Shown: positions 1-6,725 of the stretch, in pieces
Numbering within the stretch: position 1 is the stretch's first letter
How the letters are laid out: every line of letters starts with the position of its first letter
Origin: JAGLHV01 sp023132075 [NCBI: bacterium]
GTDB lineage: Bacteria; CBDUZB01; JAGLHV01
Length of the DNA stretch: 10,647 nucleotides
NCBI GenBank assembly: GCA_023132075.1
Contig: JAGLYT010000027.1
Span: forward strand, 1-10,647
Direction: 5' to 3'
Notes under the pieces: generated by a model
Database searches by the model: none
What the model was told of the DNA's origin: nothing
What the model saw: only the letters and a program-made list of their open reading frames with translations
Made by a program: the position numbers and the translations under genes

Positions 1-989
1 TTTTGAAGTTGTTCTCCGGTAACCTTCCGATGCCAAAGCTTTTCTTTTCCCTTATTAACTGTTTCCAGACTTAATATCGGATTTACAAAGTTAACCTCTT
101 TCATTAATTTTGCTATATCCTTACTAAGAAATTTAGCATGCAAGCCATTAGGTGTATAAAAATTCATATCCTGACCTACTTCTTTTACAATTGCTTCCAG
201 ATACCATTTTATATAATCCTGATTAAATAAAAGGGCATCATCATAAAAAGCAAAATTCCTTATACCTCTTTGATAAAGCAATTTAATCTCTTTTAAAGCA
301 CTTTTTTTGTCTTTGAGCATAAAACCAGGACCCAACAGCTTTTGGGCACAATAAAGGCAATTAAAAGGGCATCCCAGGGATATTCTCAAAACAGTATAAG
401 CGGGATTGTGATAAAATTCATAATCTATCAGTTCGTTTAAGATATTGCTAAAAGAAAAATCACATTCTTTTCCCAAAATCAGGGAAAGTTTATTCAGCTC
501 ATTGTTCTTGATAACATAATCCGCCCCGCTTTTCTCTAATGCATGATTATAACACAGGGTCGCATAGGTTCCCCCTAAGATGACAGGAACACCTTTGTAA
601 ACCCGTTTAAGCGTCTTTATTGCCTGAAATACCCCTTGATACCAGTAAGTCATACTTGAAGACACCAATATAAAATCCATATCCTCTTGAGGTAAAGCTT
701 TTATAAAATACTGTAAGGACAAACCGTATCTTTTATACTTTCGGGGAATATTTTGGAAAACATCCGGCTGTTTGATTTCTTTGGTTAAATACTTCCCTGT
801 CCCATCCAAACGATCTTTAATTTTTTCTTCAATCAAGGGATGATGCCTGTCTAATGTATCCACATAGTATACTTTAAAACCTTCTTTTTTAAGTATTGAC
901 GATATCTTCAAAAGCCCCCAGGGTTTAAGCCATAAATCATAAGCCGCAAAATCATATATCCAGGGATTAACCAGTAATATTTTTTTCAT
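1..989 (-). CDS. B12-binding-domain radical SAM protein (C-terminus cut by window edge)
   Basis: About 329 residues are visible and the reading frame stays open to base 1, so the C-terminus lies outside the window. The N-terminal part (about residues 1-180) begins MKKILLVNPWIYDFAAYDLW and has the look of the cobalamin-binding Rossmann-like domain, with a later GGTYATLC stretch; a DxHxxG cobalamin-ligand motif was not seen. The radical SAM core begins around residue 200 with a CxxxCxxC cluster (C207, C211, C214 in GCPFNCLYC) that would bind the 4Fe-4S cluster and SAM. LSLET lies near the cut end. Families of this layout perform methylations or rearrangements in cofactor, lipid and natural-product pathways, but the substrate cannot be read here. 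The ATG at 987-989 follows a GGGGA element about 8 bases upstream and sits 22 bases after the metallopeptidase stop, so the two genes are probably co-transcribed. The domain call is secure; the specific function is unknown. Confidence 0.85.
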   Translation of the reverse strand, partial: MKKILLVNPWIYDFAAYDLWLKPWGLLKISSILKKEGFKVYYVDTLDRHHPLIEEKIKDRLDGTGKYLTKEIKQPDVFQNIPRKYKRYGLSLQYFIKALPQEDMDFILVSSSMTYWYQGVFQAIKTLKRVYKGVPVILGGTYATLCYNHALEKSGADYVIKNNELNKLSLILGKECDFSFSNILNELIDYEFYHNPAYTVLRISLGCPFNCLYCAQKLLGPGFMLKDKKSALKEIKLLYQRGIRNFAFYDDALLFNQDYIKWYLEAIVKEVGQDMNFYTPNGLHAKFLSKDIAKLMKEVNFVNPILSLETVNKGKEKLWHRKVTGEQLQ

Positions 990-1011
990 AGATGTTCCCC
1001 GATATCCATCT

Positions 1012-1689
1012 TTAAATTATTAATCTGTGCTCATTTTCTTTTATCCATTTTTTATTGTTTTGATAATTTGGGTCCAACAACTTAACTCTACTCCAAAACC
1101 TCTTTGAATGATTTTTTTCTACAGTATGGACTAATTCGTGAACAACCACATAATCAATCACCCTCAACGGGGCCATTATTAATCGCCAGCTAAAAGATAA
1201 ATTATTCTTATAATTACAGGAACCCCAACGTTTTTGAGCAATTGTTATACCAAATTTGTTATATTTAAGCCCGGAAAGAGAAGAATACCGGTCTAATCTG
1301 TCCCCTATCTTCTGATATGCTGCTTTCTTATACCAATCCATGAATAGTTTTCTCCCTTTGGGAAGGTAATGTCTTGAAAGCAGAAACTCATTATCGAATA
1401 AAAATGGAACATTATTATTAACAATAGATAAAGAATAGGTATGGCCCAAATAAAGAAAACCTTCCCCATTCACAAATTCCTTTGATTGTATTTTTACATA
1501 CTTCTCCCTGGTTAATTGCTGTTTACTTTGTATCCATAAACGCTTTTTCTGCACAATTTGTTCAATGTAATCTAATGAAATTCTTTGGGGAGCCCTGACA
1601 ATCAGGCTGGCATCAGGTTCAATTTCTAAGGCCAAAGTCCGTCTTTTTGACCGAATAATCTTATCTATTCTAATTTTGCTCATTTTCAT
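1012..1689 (-). CDS. YgjP-type (M48-like) zinc metallopeptidase
   Basis: A protein of about 225 residues with the layout of the YgjP/DUF45 family. It opens with a conserved beta-rich segment (IIRSKRRTLALEIEPDASL), followed by RWGSC near residue 154 and the zinc-binding HELVH motif at about residues 184-188. A further His follows in KNHSKRFW (about H194). The HExxH histidines and a downstream His are the expected metal ligands and the Glu the catalytic base. Family members are small cytoplasmic proteins of poorly known substrate, often found beside restriction or repair genes, which is not the case here. The start is uncertain: ATG codons at 1687-1689 and 1681-1683 and a TTG at 1696-1698 are all in frame, and none has a good Shine-Dalgarno. 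The first ATG is used here. The gene follows the SDR gene after roughly 95-100 bases and precedes the radical SAM gene by 22 bases. Confidence 0.85.
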   Translation of the reverse strand: MKMSKIRIDKIIRSKRRTLALEIEPDASLIVRAPQRISLDYIEQIVQKKRLWIQSKQQLTREKYVKIQSKEFVNGEGFLYLGHTYSLSIVNNNVPFLFDNEFLLSRHYLPKGRKLFMDWYKKAAYQKIGDRLDRYSSLSGLKYNKFGITIAQKRWGSCNYKNNLSFSWRLIMAPLRVIDYVVVHELVHTVEKNHSKRFWSRVKLLDPNYQNNKKWIKENEHRLII

Positions 1690-1792
1690 ATTAACCAATC
1701 ATCTTAGTGAAATTAAAAATTTGGGATTAAATTTTTTTTAGTATTGTTACCCAAGAGAACCCTCTATCCCCGGAACAAATATCCCTAAATAC

Positions 1793-2590
1793 TTACTTGG
1801 GGCGTGGAAGGCTTGAATCTAATATGCTTGTTATTATTCTTCCGGGAAGAATCTTGCTTAATATGCGCAGTAAAAAAACCTCAGGATTAATCGTAATCAA
1901 AAATCTTCTTCCTTTGCATTTATTAAGTATTTTTTCGGCGGCTTTTTGGGGAGATAAAAGTGAATGCCTTGCTGAAAGGCCTTTTGACATCCATTCAGGC
2001 ATATTTTTTCTTTCCTCGGCGTATTGAGGAGTATCTATATCTGCGGGACAAGCCACATATACCGCTATACCTTTACAAAGAAGTTCTCTTCTAATTGCCT
2101 CGGCAAAATTAACAATTCCCGCTTTTGCTGCACAGTAGGTAGAATATCCTGCCCCTCCAATTAATCCAAATGCCGACGAAATCATTAAGATTTTAGAACC
2201 GGATGTTAATAAAGGCATAAAAATTCTGGTTGATAAGATTGTTCCCCATAAATCGATTTCAATATCTTCTTTCATTTTTTCATAGTCATCATAATCAGCC
2301 AATAAACTGACATTAACTACTCCCGCATTCAAGACCAGAAATTCTATTTTTCCAAACTGCCCCTTTATGATTTCAGATATACTGGTCAAATCTTCCTGAG
2401 AGGTAATATCCCCCTGAAAACCATAAACATCAAACCCCGTCTTTTTAATGTTATCCACTGCTTCATCCAGCTTGTTTTTCCTCCTGGCAATAAGAATAGG
2501 AACATAACCTTTTTCCGCCAGATTTTTAGCAAAAGCAAACCCCAAACCTGATGACCCACCCGTAATCAGGGCATATTTCTTATCTTCCAC
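1793..2590 (-). CDS. Short-chain dehydrogenase/reductase, 3-ketodihydrosphingosine-reductase-like
   Basis: A 265-residue classical SDR with complete catalytic machinery. The nucleotide-binding TGGSSGLG is at residues 10-17, ARR at 35-37 (basic residues after strand 2, which favours NADPH), NAG at 88-90, the catalytic Ser in ISSAFG (138/139), and the YxxxK pair Y152/K156. Downstream, residues 181-191 read CPADIDTPQYA followed by an EER-rich stretch. This resembles the PPDTDTPGF-EEN signature of eukaryotic and bacterial 3-ketodihydrosphingosine reductases more than that of FabG-type enzymes. The last 35 residues are hydrophobic (VFLLRILSKILPG), suggesting membrane association, as in that family. 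The start is GTG at 2588-2590, fixed by a full AAAGGAGG nine bases upstream. It lies 81 bases downstream of the GNAT-like gene and is probably in its operon. SDR is certain; KDSR-like substrate preference is inferred from the motif alone. Confidence 0.9.
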   Translation of the reverse strand: MEDKKYALITGGSSGLGFAFAKNLAEKGYVPILIARRKNKLDEAVDNIKKTGFDVYGFQGDITSQEDLTSISEIIKGQFGKIEFLVLNAGVVNVSLLADYDDYEKMKEDIEIDLWGTILSTRIFMPLLTSGSKILMISSAFGLIGGAGYSTYCAAKAGIVNFAEAIRRELLCKGIAVYVACPADIDTPQYAEERKNMPEWMSKGLSARHSLLSPQKAAEKILNKCKGRRFLITINPEVFLLRILSKILPGRIITSILDSSLPRPK

Positions 2591-2599
2591 AACAGCAAA

Positions 2600-2607
2600 C
2601 CTCCTTT
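2600..2607 (-). promoter_or_regulatory. Strong ribosome binding site fixing the GTG start of the SDR gene
   Basis: Minus-strand AAAGGAGG lies nine bases before GTG at 2588-2590. No ATG in frame at comparable distance has such a site, so GTG initiation is well supported. Confidence 0.8.
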
Positions 2608-2671
2608 AATGGTTTCACCTGTTTTCCTTACATCCCCATTTCTAATCCAATAATGAATTCAAAAAATCACT

Positions 2672-3817
2672 TTAGCTCAAATCACCGGTTTTACTGTTAA
2701 ATAATTTAGTGAAACATCTCCTTCTTTTATGTTGTTTCGCATTAAATCGATGCCATAACGACAATACTTTATGGTTTGTTTCCAACTGGTTGGATGTTTC
2801 CACAACGGTAATATTGTTTTTTACATATGTTTTATATCCTTCCGTCATAATTAGAGCATTTAATCCTTTCCCCTGAAAATCTTCTCTTATAGCTATAACT
2901 AATAAATCAGCTTTATCGTTTTTTCTGTTAGCCTTTAATAAATGAATAAACCCAAAAGGGAAAATTTTTCCTTTTGCCTTTTGCAACGCTATTGATATCG
3001 AAGGGATAGTAAGCCCAAAAGCAACTATTTTGTCATCTTTATCAAGTATTATTTGCAAAAACTCGGGACGAAGAAAGGAAAAAATCTGTTTGGGATAATA
3101 ATCCATTTGTCTTTCGGATAGCGGCACAAATCCAAATATGTTTTTATAACAATTATTTAACAATTCAAATATTTCTTTTCCATAAGATAGTAGTTCTTTT
3201 GTTGTCTTTAATTTAAGCACTTTCAGTTTAAACCTTTTTTTTACAATATTTGCCATCCGCTCGATTTTTTCATCTACGGCATCGGATAATTTTATCCGAA
3301 ATTCAAGCCAATCCACTTCCTTTTTATAAGATAATTTTTCTAAATGTTCCGGATAATATGGATAATTATATATTCCCATCATCGACCCTAACTCCTCAAA
3401 CCCCTCAATAAGCATTCCTTCTTTATCAAAATCAGTAAAACCAAGGGGCCCCTGCATCCCCACCATCCCATTTTCTTTTACCCAATTTTCAACGGCAGTA
3501 AATAAGGCTTTAGACACATCATAATCGTCAATAAAGTCTACCCATCCAAATCGTGCATATTTGTTTTTCCATACCTCAACATATTTTTCATTGATAATTC
3601 CGGCTATTCTTCCTACAATGTCATTACCCTTATAAGCAAGGTAGTATTTTGCCCTGCAAAAATCAAAAGCGGGATTTGATTTTCTACTCAACGTAGTCCT
3701 TTCATCCATATTCAACGGCGGGACCCAATAGGGACAATCCTTGTATAATTTGTGAGGAAAAAGAATAAACTTTTTCATATCCTTTTTTGATACTACTTCC
3801 TTAATCGTCACTTCCAT
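2672..3817 (-). CDS. GNAT-fold acyltransferase-like protein of uncharacterised family
   Basis: A 381-residue protein. The C-terminal half carries a GNAT-type acyl-CoA (or acyl-ACP) binding pattern: LLVIAIREDFQGKGLNALIM with Q/G/G at about 315-318, then ETNHKVLSLW near 346-355. The N-terminal half also has a GNAT-like beta pattern (YYLAYKGNDIVGRIAGIIN, 58-76) and highly patterned blocks: YWVPPLNMDE (30-39), GPLGFTDFDKEGMLIEGF (123-140) and YNYPYYPEHLEKLSY (150-164). I recognise these blocks as typical of a widespread family of hypothetical GNAT-like proteins in anaerobes, whose function I do not know. A basic tail HKRRR (363-367) ends the protein. ATG at 3815-3817 follows GGAGG (3824-3828) at ideal spacing, and a sigma70-like promoter lies about 96 bases upstream. 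The neighbouring SDR resembles ketodihydrosphingosine reductases; some bacterial ceramide synthases are GNAT-related acyltransferases, so an N-acyl lipid role is possible but unproven. Confidence 0.8.
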   Translation of the reverse strand: MEVTIKEVVSKKDMKKFILFPHKLYKDCPYWVPPLNMDERTTLSRKSNPAFDFCRAKYYLAYKGNDIVGRIAGIINEKYVEVWKNKYARFGWVDFIDDYDVSKALFTAVENWVKENGMVGMQGPLGFTDFDKEGMLIEGFEELGSMMGIYNYPYYPEHLEKLSYKKEVDWLEFRIKLSDAVDEKIERMANIVKKRFKLKVLKLKTTKELLSYGKEIFELLNNCYKNIFGFVPLSERQMDYYPKQIFSFLRPEFLQIILDKDDKIVAFGLTIPSISIALQKAKGKIFPFGFIHLLKANRKNDKADLLVIAIREDFQGKGLNALIMTEGYKTYVKNNITVVETSNQLETNHKVLSLWHRFNAKQHKRRRCFTKLFNSKTGDLS

Positions 3818-3912
3818 ATTTAACCTCCAACTAAAATAAAAAAATTTAGCTAATATCGTTTCTTTTCTAAAAACTTTAAAACCTCAAGCTATATCCCGTA
3901 AGCAACGCCTAT

Positions 3913-3941
3913 ATCTTAGTTAATTGTCTATGCATTGTCAA
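3913..3941 (-). promoter_or_regulatory. Sigma70-type promoter for the GNAT-SDR gene group
   Basis: On the minus strand, TTGACA (3936-3941) is followed by a 17-base spacer and TAAGAT (3913-3918), a perfect -35 and a 4/6 -10. Transcription would start near 3906, leaving a leader of about 90 bases before the GNAT ATG. It lies in the 191-base gap after fic, suggesting the GNAT group has its own promoter. I found no convincing terminator for fic in this gap. Confidence 0.6.
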
Positions 3942-4008
3942 TTCATTTTTTCTTTTATCTGTCTTTCCCTTATAGCTCATTTTTTCAAAAAATTCTTAAC
4001 AAAAAATT

Positions 4009-4923
4009 CTAGCTGTTTTTTGTGTTTTTTTCAAAAAAGTGGTATCCTTTTATAATACAATCACAGACCATCTGGACAATATTTTTATAATCCCCATAAT
4101 CGGCTTTACCCAGAGCCATATAATATTTATAGCGGTCATCTATCTGAACAATCGCCGGAGCAAAACCTTTGCTTAAAAGCTGAGTAATCATAATTAATCT
4201 TCCCACCCTCCCATTTCCGTCAAAAAAAGGATGAATAACTTCAAATTCATAATGGTCATGGGCAATTTTTTTTATAGGTTCTTTTTGGTAATTATTAATA
4301 TTTTTAATCAACTTACCCATCCTCAAGGGAACATCCTCTGCAGAAGGAAGGACTTTTTCCGTATTGGTCAGATTAACAAACCCTGTCCGGTATTTACCGG
4401 GTAATTTATTACTAAAATTATACATCACTATCTCGTGCAGTTTCAGGATATAATTCTGATCAATTTTGAAACCGTAACAAATCTTATCCAATAGAAACTC
4501 TAAAGCATTTCTATGATTGATGGCCTCTAAGACCTCAAAGAATTCCTTTCCCCTTACCTTTTTCCCTTCAAAAGCCCTTTCAGTCTCTTTTACCGTCAAA
4601 CGGCTTCCTTCTATGGCATTAGAATGATAGGTCATCTCTAAAAAGAATTTATCGCGTATTTCTTTGTTATTCTTTAACATCTGAATAGGATTTTTCAGTT
4701 TATTACGCAATAGCAAAACAACATTTCTTAAATCCACATATTCTTTAAATAATTGTTCAATATCATTAGACAGGGAAGGATGCGGTACAACATTTTTATC
4801 CAGCCAGCGATAGAGGGTCTTATAGCTTACTTCCAGACGACGTGCAAGCTCAGAACGGGATACTCCGGTTATTTTAAGAATTTTTTCCAACTTTTCTTTA
4901 TCACTTAAAAAATGTATCTTCAT
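4009..4923 (-). CDS. Fic-domain protein with N-terminal helix-turn-helix and inhibitory motif
   Basis: A 304-residue protein predicted to transfer AMP (or another nucleotide part) to hydroxyl side chains of target proteins. Residues 20-41 (GVSRSELARRLEVSYKTLYR) form a clear helix-turn-helix of the kind that binds operator DNA. The inhibitory motif S/TxxxE(G/N) is present as SNAIEG at 101-106, placing it N-terminal to the Fic core (class II). The glutamate would block ATP binding until relieved. The catalytic loop HPFFDGNGRVGR is at 231-242, with His231, Asp235, Asn237 and both arginines intact. So the enzyme looks active and self-restrained; no separate antitoxin gene is seen. The ATG at 4921-4923 is preceded by AGGAGG at nine bases. 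The gene is a single unit with its own promoter and a large palindrome in its leader, suggesting autoregulation through the HTH. The target protein is unknown. Confidence 0.93.
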   Translation of the reverse strand: MKIHFLSDKEKLEKILKITGVSRSELARRLEVSYKTLYRWLDKNVVPHPSLSNDIEQLFKEYVDLRNVVLLLRNKLKNPIQMLKNNKEIRDKFFLEMTYHSNAIEGSRLTVKETERAFEGKKVRGKEFFEVLEAINHRNALEFLLDKICYGFKIDQNYILKLHEIVMYNFSNKLPGKYRTGFVNLTNTEKVLPSAEDVPLRMGKLIKNINNYQKEPIKKIAHDHYEFEVIHPFFDGNGRVGRLIMITQLLSKGFAPAIVQIDDRYKYYMALGKADYGDYKNIVQMVCDCIIKGYHFFEKNTKNS

Positions 4924-4977
4924 TTTTTAATCCCTCCTCTAATCCCTTATTAAAAAATTATCCCGAACGCGGTAAAA

Positions 4978-5003
4978 ATACATAGGACATATGTCCTATG
5001 TAT
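4978..5003. promoter_or_regulatory. 26-bp perfect palindrome, probable operator for the Fic HTH
   Basis: Each 13-base arm reads ATACATAGGACAT against its exact reverse complement, centred between 4990 and 4991, with no mismatch; symmetry breaks at 4977/5004. It begins a few bases downstream of the predicted fic transcription start, where a bound repressor would block RNA polymerase. A perfect palindrome of this length is very unlikely by chance. It could instead act as an RNA hairpin in the leader, but the partial copy in the promoter spacer favours a DNA-binding site. Confidence 0.75.
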
Positions 5004-5016
5004 ATCACTCAACATT

Positions 5017-5045
5017 AATATACCATATGTCCTATTTGTTGTCAA
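5017..5045 (-). promoter_or_regulatory. Strong sigma70-type promoter of fic
   Basis: Minus-strand TTGACA (5040-5045), a 17-base spacer and TATATT (5017-5022) give 6/6 and 5/6 matches to consensus. The expected start is near 5010, giving a leader of about 87 bases that includes the whole palindrome. A promoter this strong upstream of a potentially toxic enzyme implies repression. Confidence 0.75.
5024..5035. repeat. Second, partial operator copy within the fic promoter spacer
   Basis: CATATGTCCTAT here is identical over 12 bases to positions 4988-4999 of the palindrome and in the same orientation. Its other arm is degenerate (ATATAC where ATAGGA would be perfect). Centre-to-centre spacing to the main palindrome is 36 bp. 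It sits between the -35 and -10 boxes, a classic position for repression. Confidence 0.65.
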
Positions 5046-5244
5046 GACAAAAATACAATTATGGGATAAAAGATTTTATATCAACACCGGAAAGAAATTT
5101 AAGGACAACGATGAAAGGCTCTATATTCTATAATTATTTACAACTGGTTAAATTACTACGCTACGTCATTAGTATCAAGAATTTTGAAAGATATTTTCTT
5201 TCGTAGAAATCTTCCTTAGATATTTTTAACTTCTTTTAAACGGT

Positions 5245-6708
5245 TTAGAGTTTGACCAATTCGGAAATAAAGTCTCCTGTCCATTTATAAATATTGTTTT
5301 CTTTGATTAAATCACGCATCGATAGCATACGGGTTTTTTTGTCTTCTGAGGACAACTCAATCCCCTCTTTTATTGCATCGGCAAAGGTTTCCGTATCATA
5401 GGGATTAACCGATATTGCTTCTTTCAGTTCCCTTGCCGCCCCGGTAAACGGACTTAAAATTAAAACACCTTTTAAATCTACCTGAGCAGAAATAAATTCT
5501 TTAGCCACTAAATTCATTCCATCGTGCAGGGAACTGACCAACATTAAATCTGCGGCACGATAATAAGCTAAATGGGTCAGGTAATCTAATCGCTCACTGG
5601 TAAACAAAATCGGATACCAATTACCGGACCTGTATTTCCAGTTGATTTCTTCAATAAGACTCTGGATATCTTCAAATAATCGCTTATAACTTTTTATGTG
5701 CATCCGGGAAAGTGCACCGATTTGTAAATATAAAAATTTTCCCTGATATTGAGGGTTTTTTTCTAAAAAGCGGTCGACAGCTTTTATCCGTTCTATAATC
5801 CCCTTGGTATAATCTATCCGGTCAACACCTAAGGCAAGAATTTCATAATACGGCCCTCTCTGCAAGGGAAGTTCCTCTACTGTCTTGTCGGCAATAGGAG
5901 AACTTACTTTTTGATTTATCGTTTCAAAATCTACACTGATGGGAAACGCTCTAATCAATGTTTTATGCCCCTGATAAGTTACACTCATTTCTTCCCAGTT
6001 GACCTTTGCTTCCAACTCCTGTTCAGCAGCATAGAGAAAGTTATGGCAATGATACCTCAGGTGAAACCCTAAAAGGTCACAGGAAAGCAACCCTTCTAAA
6101 ATCTCTTTTCTTTGTGGACAAATACGAAAGACCTCCGGATTAGGCCAGGGAATATGCCAGAATAAAGAAACGATTGCCTCCGGAAATTTTTCTTTGATGT
6201 ATTTACCGCAAAGCGTCAAATGATAATCCTGCAGCCAGATAAAAGATTTTTCCCCCTTCATTTCTTCCATAATTGACTGTGCAAAATAATTATTTACCTT
6301 TTTATAATATTCCCAATCGGAAATATTAAAAACAGGTTTTTGATAAGCAATGTGGGCCATCGGCCAGAGGGCAGAATTGGAATATCCATAATAATAACCA
6401 TTTTCTTCCTCTTTATTCAACCAAACTCTTTTTAGGGTATATGCAGGGTTATAGGGAGGAACTTTAATCCGGTTATTTTCATCTACTACCCCTTTATCGG
6501 CATCACCACTGCCATAAGCTACCCATGTTCCTCCGACAACTTGCATTACCGGATCCATAGCAATAGTTAATCCACTAATTGCTTTTACCCATTTAATTTT
6601 TTTCCCTTTATGTTCATGAACATACGGCTCACGATTGGAAGCAATAATGAATTGATAATCAGCTAATTTTTCTTTTAATTTTTCCTGCAAACTTTCTTTA
6701 GTCCACAT
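5245..6708 (-). CDS. otsA: Trehalose-6-phosphate-synthase-like glycosyltransferase (GT20)
   Basis: A 487-residue GT20 retaining glycosyltransferase, expected to join glucose from a nucleotide sugar to glucose-6-phosphate in the cytoplasm. Conserved landmarks are SNREP (24-28), QDYHL (160-164), HIPWP (185-189), the nucleotide/phosphate-binding VDRIDYTKG (295-303, with R297 and K302) and HDGMNLVAKEF (395-405, with D396 and E404). Length matches the synthase domain alone; there is no fused or adjacent phosphatase (OtsB). The N-terminus departs from the E. coli type: a longer EHKGKKIKWV insertion precedes the glycine loop, and GGTWVAYGSGDAD stands where classical enzymes have GGLWFGWSGE, so the acceptor may differ. 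A GTG at 6715-6717 would add three residues, but it is part of the GAGGTG ribosome site, so the ATG at 6706-6708 is used. It starts 17 bases after the queA stop and is the last gene of that operon. The symbol is by family, not proven specificity. Confidence 0.88.
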   Translation of the reverse strand: MWTKESLQEKLKEKLADYQFIIASNREPYVHEHKGKKIKWVKAISGLTIAMDPVMQVVGGTWVAYGSGDADKGVVDENNRIKVPPYNPAYTLKRVWLNKEEENGYYYGYSNSALWPMAHIAYQKPVFNISDWEYYKKVNNYFAQSIMEEMKGEKSFIWLQDYHLTLCGKYIKEKFPEAIVSLFWHIPWPNPEVFRICPQRKEILEGLLSCDLLGFHLRYHCHNFLYAAEQELEAKVNWEEMSVTYQGHKTLIRAFPISVDFETINQKVSSPIADKTVEELPLQRGPYYEILALGVDRIDYTKGIIERIKAVDRFLEKNPQYQGKFLYLQIGALSRMHIKSYKRLFEDIQSLIEEINWKYRSGNWYPILFTSERLDYLTHLAYYRAADLMLVSSLHDGMNLVAKEFISAQVDLKGVLILSPFTGAARELKEAISVNPYDTETFADAIKEGIELSSEDKKTRMLSMRDLIKENNIYKWTGDFISELVKL

Positions 6709-6714
6709 TTTTTT

Positions 6715-6720
6715 CACCTC
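6715..6720 (-). promoter_or_regulatory. Ribosome binding site deciding the otsA start
   Basis: Minus-strand GAGGTG followed by six A bases and ATG. The GTG inside it is in frame and could be mistaken for the start, but used as a start it would have no good upstream site of its own. Confidence 0.7.
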
Positions 6721-6725
6721 GTTTA

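Larger units (their letters stand above)
4924..5244. other. 321-base intergenic region between the glycosyltransferase gene and fic
   Basis: This gap holds the fic Shine-Dalgarno (4933-4938), a 26-bp palindrome (4978-5003), a partial copy of it (5024-5035) and a consensus promoter (5017-5045), all serving fic. From about 5046 to 5244 I see nothing identifiable: no hairpin plus T-run terminator for the upstream operon and no credible gene. A 71-codon plus-strand frame starting inside the palindrome has no ribosome binding site and no recognisable content. Small features include a CGTAG tandem pair near 5157-5166 and a weak GAAAG/CTTTC inverted repeat near 5186-5202. Confidence 0.6.

Noticed and set aside
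1726-1754. Possible promoter before the metallopeptidase gene (TTGGGT, 17 bases, TTTAAT on the minus strand)
   Set aside because: The -35 box matches only 3 of 6 and the -10 lies in a generally AT-rich stretch, so chance is a sufficient explanation.
1735-1800. Inverted repeats CCCAAG/CTTGGG and AGTATT/AATACT after the SDR stop, considered as a terminator
   Set aside because: Stems are only six bases with long loops, and the run following on the transcribed strand is A, not T.
1797-2027. 76-codon plus-strand frame at the 3' end of the SDR gene
   Set aside because: It lies antisense to the conserved C-terminal part of the SDR and has no recognisable content.
3987-4010. Direct repeat AAAAAATTCT with 14-base period at the fic stop codon
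   Set aside because: Low-complexity A/T sequence in an AT-rich genome; no GC stem for a terminator and no sign of a mobile-element footprint.
4991-5206. 71-codon plus-strand reading frame upstream of fic
   Set aside because: It starts inside the palindrome, has no ribosome binding site, shows no recognisable domain, and overlaps the fic promoter in antisense. I could not support it as an antitoxin or a gene remnant.
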